DNA of 64,000 nt from Ustulina deusta. Its lineage: Eukaryota > Ascomycota > Sordariomycetes > Xylariales > Xylariaceae. The notes beneath the pieces are model-generated. The model saw only the letters and a program-made list of their open reading frames with translations. It made no database searches and was not told the origin of the DNA. Shown here piece by piece: positions 37,901 to 48,834 of the stretch (the first letter of the stretch is position 1; the number at the start of each line of letters is the position of its first letter). Both the position numbers and the translations under genes were made by a program. The stretch lies in the NCBI GenBank assembly GCA_023159155.1, contig JAJNNX010000005.1, positions 1,116,001-1,180,000 on the forward strand. Direction: 5' to 3'.

Positions 37901-40898
37901 GTGACTGGTGAGACAGGGATCTCTGTTGTCGTCATAGTGTGTCCCAGGAAAACAATGTACATAAGACTAAGGAGCCTGAAAGGGACTGGACGACCGAGGC
38001 TGTGAATTGCATCCAATCAACTCAAAGATGATTCTCAGAGTCCGATGTCGCCTCCCTCGGTGAGTGGTAAAGCTCGAGATGCCAAGCTCTCCAGTTTTGG
38101 CCCTGCATTGCGTGACGAGGAGTTGCAGATTGACGGCCGAATTGTGATGACAAGGGTTGGACGTGGGGTTGGTTCTAATAAAGCACTGTACATTCAGGAC
38201 CAAGGCCAAATAATACGCTGCGCTGCCATGGATGTCACCACACTACTTCCACTTACATGTAGAGATGCAGGCATACACCCTCGATGTCCTAGGTATTGTC
38301 AGCACCTACGGTTCTTGAACGGACGAAGCGATTAATCCGTACGCCCGCCACTATGTTTTGCGTTCCATTCATTTGAACCAAGCCGAAGGACACTAAAACC
38401 ACGCATTCTTTCGCTACGGCAAAATTCGGAACATCAGCAACTGTCGAAACATCCCTATATCGTCAGCTCACCATCCTCTGACCATAACAGCTGTTCCACC
38501 CGGGGGTGGTTCTGGCCCCCATCAGCGGCATGTTTGTGCTGCAACATCGGCGGCTTCCGCTGCACGGCAAGAAGCGTTGAACAAAATAAGGCGGCAGCGT
38601 CGCATACCCAGGGGGCAGGGACCCCTGTGCATATGCCTGGTGGCCTCGTGACTTTCTGCATGGCTGCTTGAAACGGGAAACACAATCCATGGCCGCCATC
38701 AAGGACTGCCACCATGGGCACCGCACGGGGAAGGAGAGACCGGTAATATTATTCAGCTACCTAGCACATCTGGCCCAATCAAACCGTTTGTCAATTGAGC
38801 TTACCTGCCAACAAACATACTGTTGCTCCAGTCCAATGGGGCGGGGGCAAAAGAGCAACTTGCAGTGGCTGTATCGCCCGCAAGAAATTTTTCTTTTGCT
38901 TTGTCGATACCTGTCACAAGCTTGCACATGCGCTCATGAGAGTTCAGGTCACTGTGCTGAGTTTGGCAGATCTATCCACAATGTGCATATGGCGCTCAAG
39001 ATCGTGGGTGCCAAGCCCGCGCTAGCCTGGCAAGCACCGGGGTGCGAGAGAACTAGTCGAGCAACGCCTGCTGGCGCTGGCAACGCCATCCTGCGCCAGC
39101 GCCAGCAGGCGTCTAGTGTAGCTGGCTAGCTACGTTACAGACCCCGTCTGCGAGGAAGAGGGGTTCATGTCCACCGCACTACTTCCTACTACTAGTAGTA
39201 GTAGAGGGAATGGCAACTACCTGTAGAAGCTAGTGCCTCACGTTGCAGTACACCGTACTAACCTGAATGGAAGGTCAGGTAGACGAGACGCATGAGCTGT
39301 GTACTATCTAGGAGGGGTCAATTCGACAAATCAAACCGCAGAGCCGAGATAATTCGAGAATGAAGAAGACACTCTGCCCACGCTACACCGCCAACTGGCT
39401 TCGCAACACGTTACAATATGACCAAATAAGAGTCATTCAGGTTGATAGTCTGTCTCGGTATCTAGGTGAGTAAGTAGATACTTAGGGTAGAGGGTGTCTG
39501 CTCGGAAGAGGGGTAGAATGTTAGGTGGTTAGTGGTGGGATTTAGGACTCAGGCTGGACTTAGTCGAGACTTACCTTAGGTGCCCAGACCCGAAAATGGT
39601 TTGCGGTTGCGGGGGACATTGGACAGGCGGAGCGGAACAGACCTGGGCAGGAACCCTAGGTACTTAGTGTAGGTGGCTGTCTAGATCTGCACTACCTCCA
39701 GTAGGTGCCCAGGTAGTACTCTGCCAATAACCTTAAAAAGCGCACCAGCTTATACTACCTACACTAGATTGCTGCGAGGGACACATTCGATTCCGAAAAC
39801 ACCCGACACCAGCGCGCCGCACTGGCTATGAGGGAGAGAGCCTCCAGCAGAACCCGAGGACCAGGCCGAAAACGGGCATTCAAATGCCGCCCAAACCGTT
39901 GGCTGACTCCGTGAGCCGCGGAAAATCAGGACCAGCCAAGCTTCCACCGTCTACATAAGGTACGCTAGCTGCATGTTTCGATACGTCCGGGGTATTTCTC
40001 TTACCTCACGAGAACCAGACGAGCGGCGCCGTACCGGACAAGATGGACAACAACTAATTTCCCCTTCTGGGCTTCTTTTTGCTGCAGGCGACAACAGCGC
40101 CTACGTGGCGATTGTGACATGGTGGCATGGAACAGCGACCGGAACTGACTAATAAGTGCCCCGATACCCATGTAGTGTTACCTCGATACTCATCCACCGG
40201 CTAGCCCGGGACCGGTCGGGTCCGGTCACCTCGGATCCGACAAGTCGAGTTCGGAGACCTACTCCTACTACTCGGTGTATTGATCGATCCATGTGTGTAA
40301 CTAAGTAAGTAAGCTGTAAAGAGACGGGTGGCAGCTCCAAGCTTCGGGGGTCATTCTGGAGCTTGAAACCTGGAGCTTTCCGCTCAATTACCACGTGCTG
40401 GTAACGCATTATAATGCGATCACATGTTTAGATGCCAGTTCTGCACCCCTGCAGCCTTACAATTACCCGTACCTATGTGCATCATTACCTAATGAGGCTA
40501 TAATGCTTCACGATATGTCGTCCAAGTTGGTGAAAGGGGTGACAAGTCTAACTACGAGCCGCTCTAACAACATGTTGCTAATTATAAAGTCCTGCCAGGT
40601 ACTTAGCATCGAAAAGGTACCACATTTGAATTTTTCTAGAATTTGGATAGAAGTCGCAATGGAATTCAAACCTTGCGTCACTTCTCTATACCGCCCGAGA
40701 CAGACTGATAAGCGATAAGATCGAGAAGACGCTTAGTCACCCACATGCCCCGCCAACATGAGCAAACATCAGCAACGATGATCAAAAGTGAACATAACCT
40801 CTTGATAATTGGGGAGCATACAATGCATTCTTCAAGGCCCAAGGGTGAAGTGAAGCCCAAACCTCCAAGACTCTCTCATATCTAACCCATCTGACACA
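34933..40898. other. Six-kilobase gene-poor stretch
   Basis: No gene is supported with confidence. The minus-strand portion 35886-36400 shows a GTAAGT donor and an open frame that might belong to a glt1 leader or a small gene. The region 37100-38400 is comparatively A/T-rich with no clear open frame and could hold a decayed insertion, but I see no terminal repeat. An 18-bp-stem hairpin lies at 39064-39112. TAGGTAC-type words recur at 39655-39720. Confidence 0.4.
39064..39112. repeat. Perfect inverted repeat (18-bp stem, 13-base loop)
   Basis: The left arm ACGCCTGCTGGCGCTGGC (39064-39081) is exactly the reverse complement of 39095-39112. The stem is GC-rich and would be very stable as RNA or as a cruciform. 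It is not next to any gene end that I can identify, so a terminator role is not supported. Confidence 0.8.
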
Positions 40899-42115
40899 AT
40901 GTTCGCCTTACTCCCGGACCTCTCACCACGTGACGTGAGTAAACAAAAGTCCAAACATAAGAGACAAACCCAGACCAAATGAACTAACCCGACGGCTTCT
41001 CTATCAAGTCTCATTCGCTATGGTACACGTCGTCTCGTAACCCGTTCTCGTCGAGCAACACCCATGATGCGCGCCTCAGCAGCCCGCACCACGACCACGG
41101 CCAAGGCCATCTGCATGGGGCCAACAGCAATCAACGGCGTGGCACTCACCTGATCGAGCGCTCGCCCCTGGCCCGCCTGCGTGCCGATGAGCAGAACCTT
41201 GAGCGCCGTCAGCACAACGTGACGAACTTTGGCAGCGCCTGGCTGAAGCCGCCAGGACTTCCCAAGACGCTGCACCAGCTGCGCGAGGAGCGTCGCGAGG
41301 CGGAGGAACATCAGGAAGCGCTGCGGCGGGAACAGCTGGCACAAGAGCTCGCTGAGGCGGAGGCAGAGGCGGCAGGTGCGGCTGCGGTCGCGGGTGTTGG
41401 CGATGCCACTGGTGGAGGTGACCCGAACATGATGCTAGATGCCCCCCCGGATGGCGACGACGGCATGGATGACGTGCAACTGGACGGGGCGCGCGATCTC
41501 GATGATGATATCCCCGAGGCTGACGAGGCCGACTTTGGGCTTAGCGACAATGAGGATGATGATGACGAGGAGGATGACGATGACGAAGACACCGAGGAGC
41601 GCGAGATGCACGCCGTGCACGCCCAACAACAGCAGCTAATGGCACAGCGCATGCGACAAGCCAACGACGCGTTCCGCGAGGATATGGCACGCGGTCGCGA
41701 CAGTGCGGCTTTCTACGGGGTGGACGAGGACATCGACGACGAGGACCAATCGCAGATGATCGAGGAGGACGATCTCGTCGGCGCCCACGGGGACGGGGAC
41801 GACGACATGGGCATGGGCGCGGATCTAGACGACGAGATCCCCGAGGCCGAGAGCATGGGCGGATACGAGCACACGGACACCGAGGCCGAGCTGAGCAGCA
41901 GCGTCGGTGACGACGACAACAATAATTCTCACATGAGTTTCGTCGCACCACGGCAACCGAACCGCATCCGACATAGCCTTGCCCGCAGTGATGCCACGCG
42001 CAACAGTATGGCGATCAGCGACATCCTGTCCCGCGACGGAAGCAGTGTTCTAGGCAGCAGCCCAGTAGTACCACGACAGAGAGCCGGGCTGTCTTCTCGT
42101 AGAGGAAGGGGGTAG
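40899..42115 (+). CDS. apc15: Anaphase-promoting complex subunit Apc15/Mnd2
   Basis: There are two exons, 40899-40934 and 41009-42115, joined in phase 0, giving 380 residues. The 36-base first exon encodes MFALLPDLSPRD, and splicing continues with SHSLWYTSSRNPF, the N-terminal signature of fungal Apc15. NFGSAWLKPPGLPKTLHQL at about residues 83-101 is the second conserved box. Apc15 helps the APC/C turn over checkpoint-bound Cdc20. The rest is not conserved: a Glu/Ala-rich helix, then several highly acidic runs of Asp/Glu (genomic 41455-41600 and 41725-41915) and a basic tail ending SSRRGRG. The protein is probably disordered after about residue 105. The 36-base exon and the match on both sides of the intron make the start secure. 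Confidence 0.92.
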
Positions 42116-42740
42116 ACAACACATGGTTTCAACCTCTGCCCTGATCTTTTATTATGCTTTTAGCCTGCTCCCCCACGCACATGTTCTACGAGCATAATAT
42201 GCACCACTTTGCATGTAACGTATCGAGATACCCTTTTTTGATCCTGTTATTTACTCCTAGAAACGAATGAAGGCCCGCTCACAGCTGGTGTTCCCCTCAT
42301 TCTACCCTCTACTGCTTACTACCTGTAGTGTAATGGTATGAAGACATGAATTATGGTACAGTAATTACAAAGTCGTTTCGTGAATACGGGGGTAGGGCCA
42401 TAACACAACGCCAGCGTATCACCTGGCTAAATATGTGCTTTTGCTCCCAGAGCTACGCTTCTCCTGCTCGGGTGGAAGGCGCGTAGGCTGGCCGAATCAA
42501 TTGCTTGCTTCGCTCGCAGATCAATGGGCAAGTTAAATGCACAACTACGCCCGAACGCCCGGTGTGCCATGCATCTACATCTCTTGACCGTCTTTGGAAT
42601 CTATGACGGGCATTCCTCCTTCTTCCCCAGGAGAAATGAAATCTCCTTGACACACAGTAACTACCCAGTCGGCCACATGTGGTTGGAAAGAGTCATGGAC
42701 TATTTATTAGGTTGCGGTTGTGGAAGCGAGGTCGGGTCAT
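42116..42740. other. Tail-to-tail intergenic region (apc15/bet1)
   Basis: This is the space between convergent genes and holds both 3' untranslated regions. I see no gene or repeat. Confidence 0.5.
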
Positions 42741-43893
42741 TTAGAATAACCAGACGTAACAAAAGATGAAGATGACGGCGGCGAAGAAGGCGAGCCACAC
42801 CTTCCAGCCGACACCCGTCCGCTCGGCCATGAGCAACATGCGGTTCATGGTGCCGCGCAGCCGCAGCCGCGTCGAGTCAAACGTGTCGTTCATCTTCTCC
42901 GCCAACGCCGTGGAGTCGCGGATCTCGTCGCCGATCGCCACTGTCATCTGTTCGTATTGCAAAATTAGTCGATGCTGCTTGTTCTTCGTTTCTACTCCTC
43001 ACGGCGCCTTTTGACCGTAAACGTAGTTATGCCTTGATTTCTGCACCGAGCATAGAACGCAGGGTATATAGTAGAGCAGGGCGCATAAGAGAAGGACGGG
43101 AACCCACCTCCTTTAGAACCTTGACTTTACCCAATATTCCTTCGACCTGTTGGTCATTCTGGCTTTCGAGTTCGCTAAGCACCGCATCGCTGTATTGCCC
43201 CCTATACCGCAAAGTTTTTCGTCAGTCCATAGCTCTTCTCATATCTTCAATTTTCATCTCGTCCCGTATCGTCGCGTAATCCTCACACTATCGTAAAATC
43301 TGTCCCTCACTTCTGCCATGCCTGCCACAAGCATTCTCTTTTCCTTGACAACATTGTTTCCATCTCCTCGTCCGGGGTTCTTGCTTTCCCCAGGTTCTGC
43401 AGAACGAAGCGCGCAAACGTACCTCGAGTTCGGTGTCGCGGGCCTGTATCCCCTGTTCTCGACGCCCAGATGTTGCGAGCCGCTGCTCCCGCCGCCATTA
43501 TTATTATATCCGTAGCCGCCCAGCGCCGCCGGGCTCGGGCTCGCGCTGACCTGTCGTCTCGTCGAGTCGGCGCCGCTGTATCCTTCGAAGAGCGCGCTGC
43601 GCGAGTCCCGCTGATGGAGCGTCGAGTGGCCAAATCTGGATTTCGCGGATTTCTTCTTTTAGTTCTCGCGCTTCTGTCTAGATGGGAGATAGAGAAATAT
43701 TGATGGAAAAAAAAAAAAAGGATTCAACATATGGGGGAGTATACACCGCGCAAAAGACAACACTACTACTACTGATGCGCCGCGTCGGAACATGGTCCCC
43801 TTTGATGATGATGGATGTGCAATCACGGCACGCTAGACGAGCTTCTGGGGGAAAATCCTCGCAGATCGGGAATTATACGTACCTTGAGGCCAT
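42741..43893 (-). CDS. bet1: ER-Golgi Qc-SNARE Bet1
   Basis: Exons are 43893-43883, 43635-43423, 43201-43108 and 42947-42741, giving 174 residues. The first coding exon is only 11 nt (ATG GCC TCA AG), and splicing gives MASRFGHSTLHQRDSRSALF, the usual start of fungal Bet1. A Gly/Asn/Ser-rich linker (YGYNNNGGGSSGSQHLG) precedes the SNARE motif from about residue 76: RGQYSDAVLSELESQND, LGKVKVLKEMTVAIGDEI, then STALAEKMNDTFDSTRLRLRG. A single C-terminal membrane anchor, VWLAFFAAVIFIFCYVWLF, ends the protein. Bet1 acts in fusion of COPII vesicles with the Golgi. Introns are long for this window (247, 221 and 160 bases). The exact acceptor of intron 1 is chosen by frame and homology. Confidence 0.93.
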
Positions 43894-45139
43894 GGCGAAA
43901 GTCGACCAAAATTTCCGGTAATCTATCCGGTCAAGAAATGGCAGACAAGACAAGACAAGACAGGTTTTCTGGATCGCTCATTTTACCCAACGCGCACTAC
44001 GCATACGTACTAAGTATTAAATAAACTCGGCACACGTAGCAGCTTGAGTGGCCTAAAGTGTTGGGGGGAACCAACGCCGGTCTGGCGACGGGTGGGGTCA
44101 GGTAGATATCTGCCCACCTATCAGGAAATACTTGCCACTCTGTGTACTTATTGCACTACCTTATGTATTACACGGGCGAATCTGCTATTACCTGGACAGG
44201 GGGACGAGTGCGTACATGAGGTACTTTAAGTAGGTATTTATTATACTAACCTACTTGAGTGAATAATCCATTCTACAATATTTAGCTGGTTCGGATGAGA
44301 GAAGAGTGCGTTAGTGCAGTACATGGCATCAACTCAACTCCTTCCCTGCAAACCAAATTAAGGTACCTACTTACTTAGGTATCACAACCAGCAATTCTGG
44401 GTATTCTCCTAGATACGTTCTGTCATTAAACAAGCACAACCATGACTACATAGGTATTACAGTACTAATCTTGCCTCTATTGGTGCAAGAGTACGTCCAT
44501 GTTTTAAAGCCACAGTGCACACTCCAACTCTGACTGGGCACTGGGTGTTGGCACAACGTGGATCGTCGCATTCCTTGAGGGTGCTGAGAAGCCTACCATT
44601 GTTGTTGATCAATCAAGTCCAATGCTACCCCGCTACTACTCGGTGTGGGAGCTTTTTCCATGAGCAGAATTGCAAGGTAAGCTCAAGAAAATGGTGAGTG
44701 ATTAATACATGAAGAAGTGGTATAGAATCCACCCAGGTTTAGTTCACGATGACAAGATGAGAAGATAAGTGCAGTGTTACGGCTTTCACAATACAGCTTC
44801 AAAACTTACAGAGTCCGGGACATTGCAAAGCTTATGCACAAGTTTGAGAAATCGAGTGTAAGACAATTCTCTCAAACCGTTTATATTTATATGCGCCGCC
44901 AATAGCTGTGTAGGCTATGCATGACCGGCTTATGCAGAATCAGGCGCATGTTGATCCTAGCCAACGGCGGGGGTTATCTTTGATTGTCGCATATCGCATG
45001 GTTGCCCAGAAACGTGATTTCTTCATCTCATGCTGAGGCCAAAGAAACGTCGAGGTGAGACGACGCGGTGTGGCCTCAAGGTGCAGGCAGGCAAGTATGG
45101 ACGTCCCGAGTCGTAGGGTGATGAGTGTACTCGGCAGAT
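43894..45139. other. Intergenic region upstream of bet1
   Basis: This holds the bet1 promoter and the chz1 3' side. A short cluster of TACCTA/TTAGGTA words lies at 44360-44383. No gene is supported. Confidence 0.5.
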
Positions 45140-45630
45140 TTAGTCTTCATCCATCTTGTCTCCATCTACCTCTCCCTCCGGCTGGAAATCATCCTCGTCC
45201 TCATCCTCGTCATCATCATCGGCAGGATTCTCCTCAGCAGCCTTAGCCCAATCGATAACTCGACCGCGAGTGCGACGGCCACCATCCACAATGTTGTTGA
45301 GATCAATTTCATCCATGTTATCGTCATCATCGGCTATGAGCCAAATCTATGTTAGTAAGGATTCTATCGGGAATTAATTGGCGAACTAGGTGCTTACCGT
45401 CATCACCAGCCTGGGTAATCAAATGTTAGCTTGCTTGGGTACGCAATATCACGACAGGTTTCCCTTCAGCTCACCTCCTCGTCTCCACTATCATCCTCGT
45501 CATCCTCGTCCATAGACTGGTCGACGGGCTCTTCAGCCGCGACAGCTTTGCCCTTACCCTTCACATCGGCGGTCTCGTCGGCGACCTTGGTGGGGTCCCT
45601 AGGGATGGTGGTGCCGTTCTCGGGAGACAT
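45140..45630 (-). CDS. chz1: Histone H2A.Z-specific chaperone Chz1
   Basis: Exons are 45630-45475, 45410-45398 and 45333-45140, giving 120 residues. The middle exon is only 13 nt. The conserved CHZ motif is visible as EIDLNNIVDGGRRTRGRVID followed by WAKAAEE in the last exon. It is flanked by long acidic runs (SMDEDDEDDSGDEE before, DDDDEDEDEDD after) that are expected to bind the H2A.Z-H2B dimer. The N-terminal 40 residues are low-complexity. Chz1 delivers H2A.Z-H2B to SWR1 in the nucleus. All three exons join in frame and the length fits the family. Confidence 0.93.
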
Positions 45631-46254
45631 TGTGACTTGGACTTAAGATTAGATTGTTTTGATTGCAGATTGAGGTGGTGGAATGCTGAGAGTCGAGATT
45701 GAGAGAGCGTGGGGGAAAGTCCTAAGTTGTTATGGTTTTGAGGAAAGTTAGGTGAGCGAAAGAAGGCCGAGTGTTTATTGGGTGACCTCAGTTGCGCTAG
45801 CCAACCAATTCATGCTGCCAGGTTATCCACCTGGTGGTACCTATTCTGCCGGTACGCCGCCCTCACCGCCCTCATATCGATAAGTGCACAGGCGCTAGGC
45901 CTAGGTGGGTTAGGGGATCGAGGTACCAAGCTGGAGATACCGTTACCTCAAACTCCATACGCAGCGAGGGGGTAGGAGCTTAGGCAGCGACAGGTACAGT
46001 TGGGAAGAATGATAGCAAGGATAGGTCATAACAAAGAAGGCAAGGTTAGGCTAGGTGTCTCGAGGGACAACTCGAGAATAGAGCCATAATGGGTCTGGGT
46101 TTCTTTCGCGTGTATCGAGGTCTCCATACAATCACGTCCCAAAACTTGCGGCGCAAAGCGAGCAATCAAAACTAGTAAGTCACTGAAAAGATATTTCTTG
46201 AACAATAGGAAGAGGACAAAGAATTTCGTAACCCGTCGAATAAGCACCGGGAGT
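45631..46254. other. Intergenic region upstream of chz1
   Basis: This contains the chz1 promoter and the 3' end of the next minus-strand gene. One TAGGTGG/GAGGTACC word pair lies near 45900-45930. No gene is supported. Confidence 0.5.
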
Positions 46255-46959
46255 CTATTTCTTTTCGTCGCCGCTGCCACCCAGAACACTCATCATGAGA
46301 ACAAGTGCTATCACCCACCAATACCTGCAAAAAGTTAGCAAGCAAGTCAACTGTGCAAGACAGGGGATGAGGGTTATCTTGAAGTGTAGGTGTAAGTAGC
46401 AAAGGAGAATTCTTCCCCTGGTTTAACAAGGTTCCACGTACTTCTGAAGCATCGACTTCTCCTCTGGGACAACCTGCTTTCCCTCAGGAGACAACACGAC
46501 GGGCTTATTTAAATCGGGCTGCTTCCCAGCCGTAATCACAAGAACCATGGCCTGGGGCCCGAAATCTCTCGTCTGTCCCGCATCGATGCTCACGCCACGG
46601 ATTGCCGCACTGATTGGCTCCCCAGAATGTTCTACCGATAAGATGAGGGTTGGTGAATACCCCTTGCCGAAATTATCTATGGACGCAACGGAGGTCGAAG
46701 AGGTCCACTGCCCAGCTGCGGGGTCATAGATACCGACGCGCACAAGCTTCGTCTCGTCGGGTAGCTCGGGTGCTTCATATGTGAGAATCTGCGCCTCAGA
46801 GGGTGCGAGCGTATTGAATTGGAGCTCAGCGAGAGGTATAGGTATCGCTGGCGACGCCGCTACCGCCTGGACGTATATGGTAGCAGTCCGCTCGCTAGCG
46901 ACGGCGAAGCTTGCCAATGCAAGGCCGGTGAGTTGTGATAATATTGTCGCTGGCTTCAT
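46255..46959 (-). CDS. ER type I membrane protein, possible EMC10-like subunit
   Basis: Exons are 46959-46442 and 46324-46255, giving 195 residues. The protein starts with a cleavable signal peptide (MKPATILSQLTGLALASFAVA). A lumenal domain of about 140 residues that looks beta-rich follows (LRVGIYDP-like and YSPTLILSVEH-like strands). Splicing then restores a membrane helix, YWWVIALVLMMSVLGG, and a short cytosolic tail ending DEKK, a dilysine-type ER retrieval signal (KKxx-like, but at the very end). This architecture and the strand pattern fit fungal EMC10 of the ER membrane insertase complex, but I am not certain of the family. A different lumenal ER protein is the main alternative. Confidence 0.75.
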
Positions 46960-47616
46960 AATGTGCGCTATCGCATGAATGGCACGATTTGTCTCGCGCC
47001 TTGAAATTGAAAAGAAGTAGTTTATTGATCGAAAAGGAACAATACTGGTCGATTCGGCGGATAAAAAGGTACAGCAAAGAAGACCTTACTTTAGATAGGT
47101 ACCTAGATACAGCACAAGGATACGTAAGTGGGACAGTGGGGCTCTCTTGTAGGTACCTAGGGTGTACCACCACTATGCGGTAGGTACCTGCTAGGTTACT
47201 TGCTCGGCAAGGCACGACGCTCACAATACATGATGTATCTTTGTCACCTTTCTCACCTAACGAAGAAACCAGTGTAGAGTACAGAGGTTAATTCACACCT
47301 TCAAGTCATGCAATCTCTTCAATGTTTACACTTGTCAAATACAATAACTGCTTGAGTATCAATATATCCAATTAACTTGCAAGACCATACCGATAGGCAC
47401 AGTAAACCACATAGCAGACCTCGAGTATTAGCGAAAGGGCCTGGGCAAGATTTCAGCAACACCAACCCAGAATCATTTTCCCTGTCTTGGACTTTGGTCT
47501 ATTCATGTCTGATACGCATTAGCGATTTGATGTTCCGATTTGAAATAGAAGTATTCTGCCACCGAGGACCAACACCCCAAACCTTCACCGAACTCCAGAC
47601 CCCTGTTCGCCATGGT
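46960..47616. other. Intergenic region upstream of the EMC10-like gene
   Basis: Three TAGGTACCTA-type words lie within about 90 bases (47095-47190), just upstream of the EMC10-like gene. No other feature is seen. Confidence 0.5.
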
Positions 47617-48834
47617 TTATGATGTCGGATTGTCTTTATTGTGCCCTTCACCTTCTTCCTCGTCATCGATTTCGTCTGTCTCCTCATCTTCTGGAGTGCC
47701 GGCCGCCACCTCTTCTTGGATAGTGTATCCATCACAACGATCAACTAGCCCTTTATAATAGGCTTCTAGGACTTCTGGAATAGGCACTATTCTCCAGTCC
47801 ACTCGATAGAGAAATTCCAACTCCAGGAGTTTCAGCTCTGCCACCTTTACGCCACCAACACGCGCATAAAACGAGTTGTTCCAGAATGAATCGGAGAGGC
47901 CCTTGCCAGCCACAGTAGCCGCAGTAATTAGGAATCGATGGACAGTTAAGGTGTTGATGGTGAAGTCTGTGTATAATGCACATAGGCGGTCGATATAGTA
48001 GACCATAGAAAGTAAGAGAGGCGGAGTCAGAGTGGCATGTTTCGCCAGTCGCTGTAAATAGTCCAAGACAGAGATGCCTGGTGCGGTTCTGCAAATGGAC
48101 AGGTGAGCATTCCTCCCGAGCCATGGCGAGAAGGGTGGGCGGGCGTCTTACCGAGAATGAAACCTCGTGAGGTTACCACTCTTCATAGCTAAAGAGTCGT
48201 TTGTTTCAATTAATTCCCCTATCATGTTGGCGATAAGTATGACCATATCTTCGACGTCGCAGAACTCGTAGCGCGTTGGTAATACTTTGGGAGGGCTTGC
48301 GTTGGGTCGGGTTCGTTTTGGAGAGCTGGATTGACCGGCCTGGATGGGGAATACAGTGCCATGGTCTTCAGAGCTGCGTCTTTTCGCAGGGGAGAGCGGG
48401 TGTGCCGACTGCGTGCCCGGCCGAGCAGTCTCCGGGCTCGCTTCAACAGGCGGTTCTGTGGCCTTGGAGGGTGGGGCGGGCGGTGTCGCTATTTTCTTGG
48501 TTGCGGGAGTTGACGTGGGTTTGCGCGGAGCAGGCGCATCGGCGGCTCGTAGAGGAACCGTTGGGTCAAAGGGCTCCATGGGTGAGTACTGCGTGGCCGC
48601 ATCCACACCCACATATTGCTTCGGCCGAGGCTGCGACGGCGACTTGCGAGGGCTAGGCGGCGACGGGGAGGGGTGGAAGACCGAGTGCTTGGAATGCCGG
48701 CGGCGCAAGGACGCTGTTATCTTGGGGGACTGGTGGGGAGAGCGGGTCGATGGCGGGAGTGGTGCATAACGTAAGTCTCGCGGAGAAGCACAAGCACTCG
48801 TGGGCCGTGGCGCTACAGGAGACGAGGTCAACAT
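47617..48834 (-). CDS. Pho80-type (PHO85-partner) cyclin
   Basis: Exons are 48834-48152 and 48088-47617, giving 384 residues. The first ~190 residues are Pro/Ser/Thr-rich and probably disordered. The cyclin box begins near YEFCDVEDMVILIANMIGE. It continues across the splice (TRFHSR joined to TAPGISVLDYLQRLAKHAT) and through PPLLLSMVYYIDRLCALY, LTVHRFLITAATVAGKGLSD and YARVGGVKVAELKLLELEFL, the standard pattern of the Pho80/Pcl group. The last 35 residues are acidic. Such cyclins activate Pho85-like kinases in phosphate sensing or morphogenesis; which Pho85 cyclin this is cannot be fixed from sequence alone. The ATG at 48834 is the first methionine in frame after an unlikely leader, so the N-terminus is tentative. 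Confidence 0.88.

Noticed and set aside
38668..39129. Plus-strand open frame of 153 codons
   Set aside because: Cys/His/Gln-rich sequence with no pattern of a folded protein, and it runs through the hairpin repeat.
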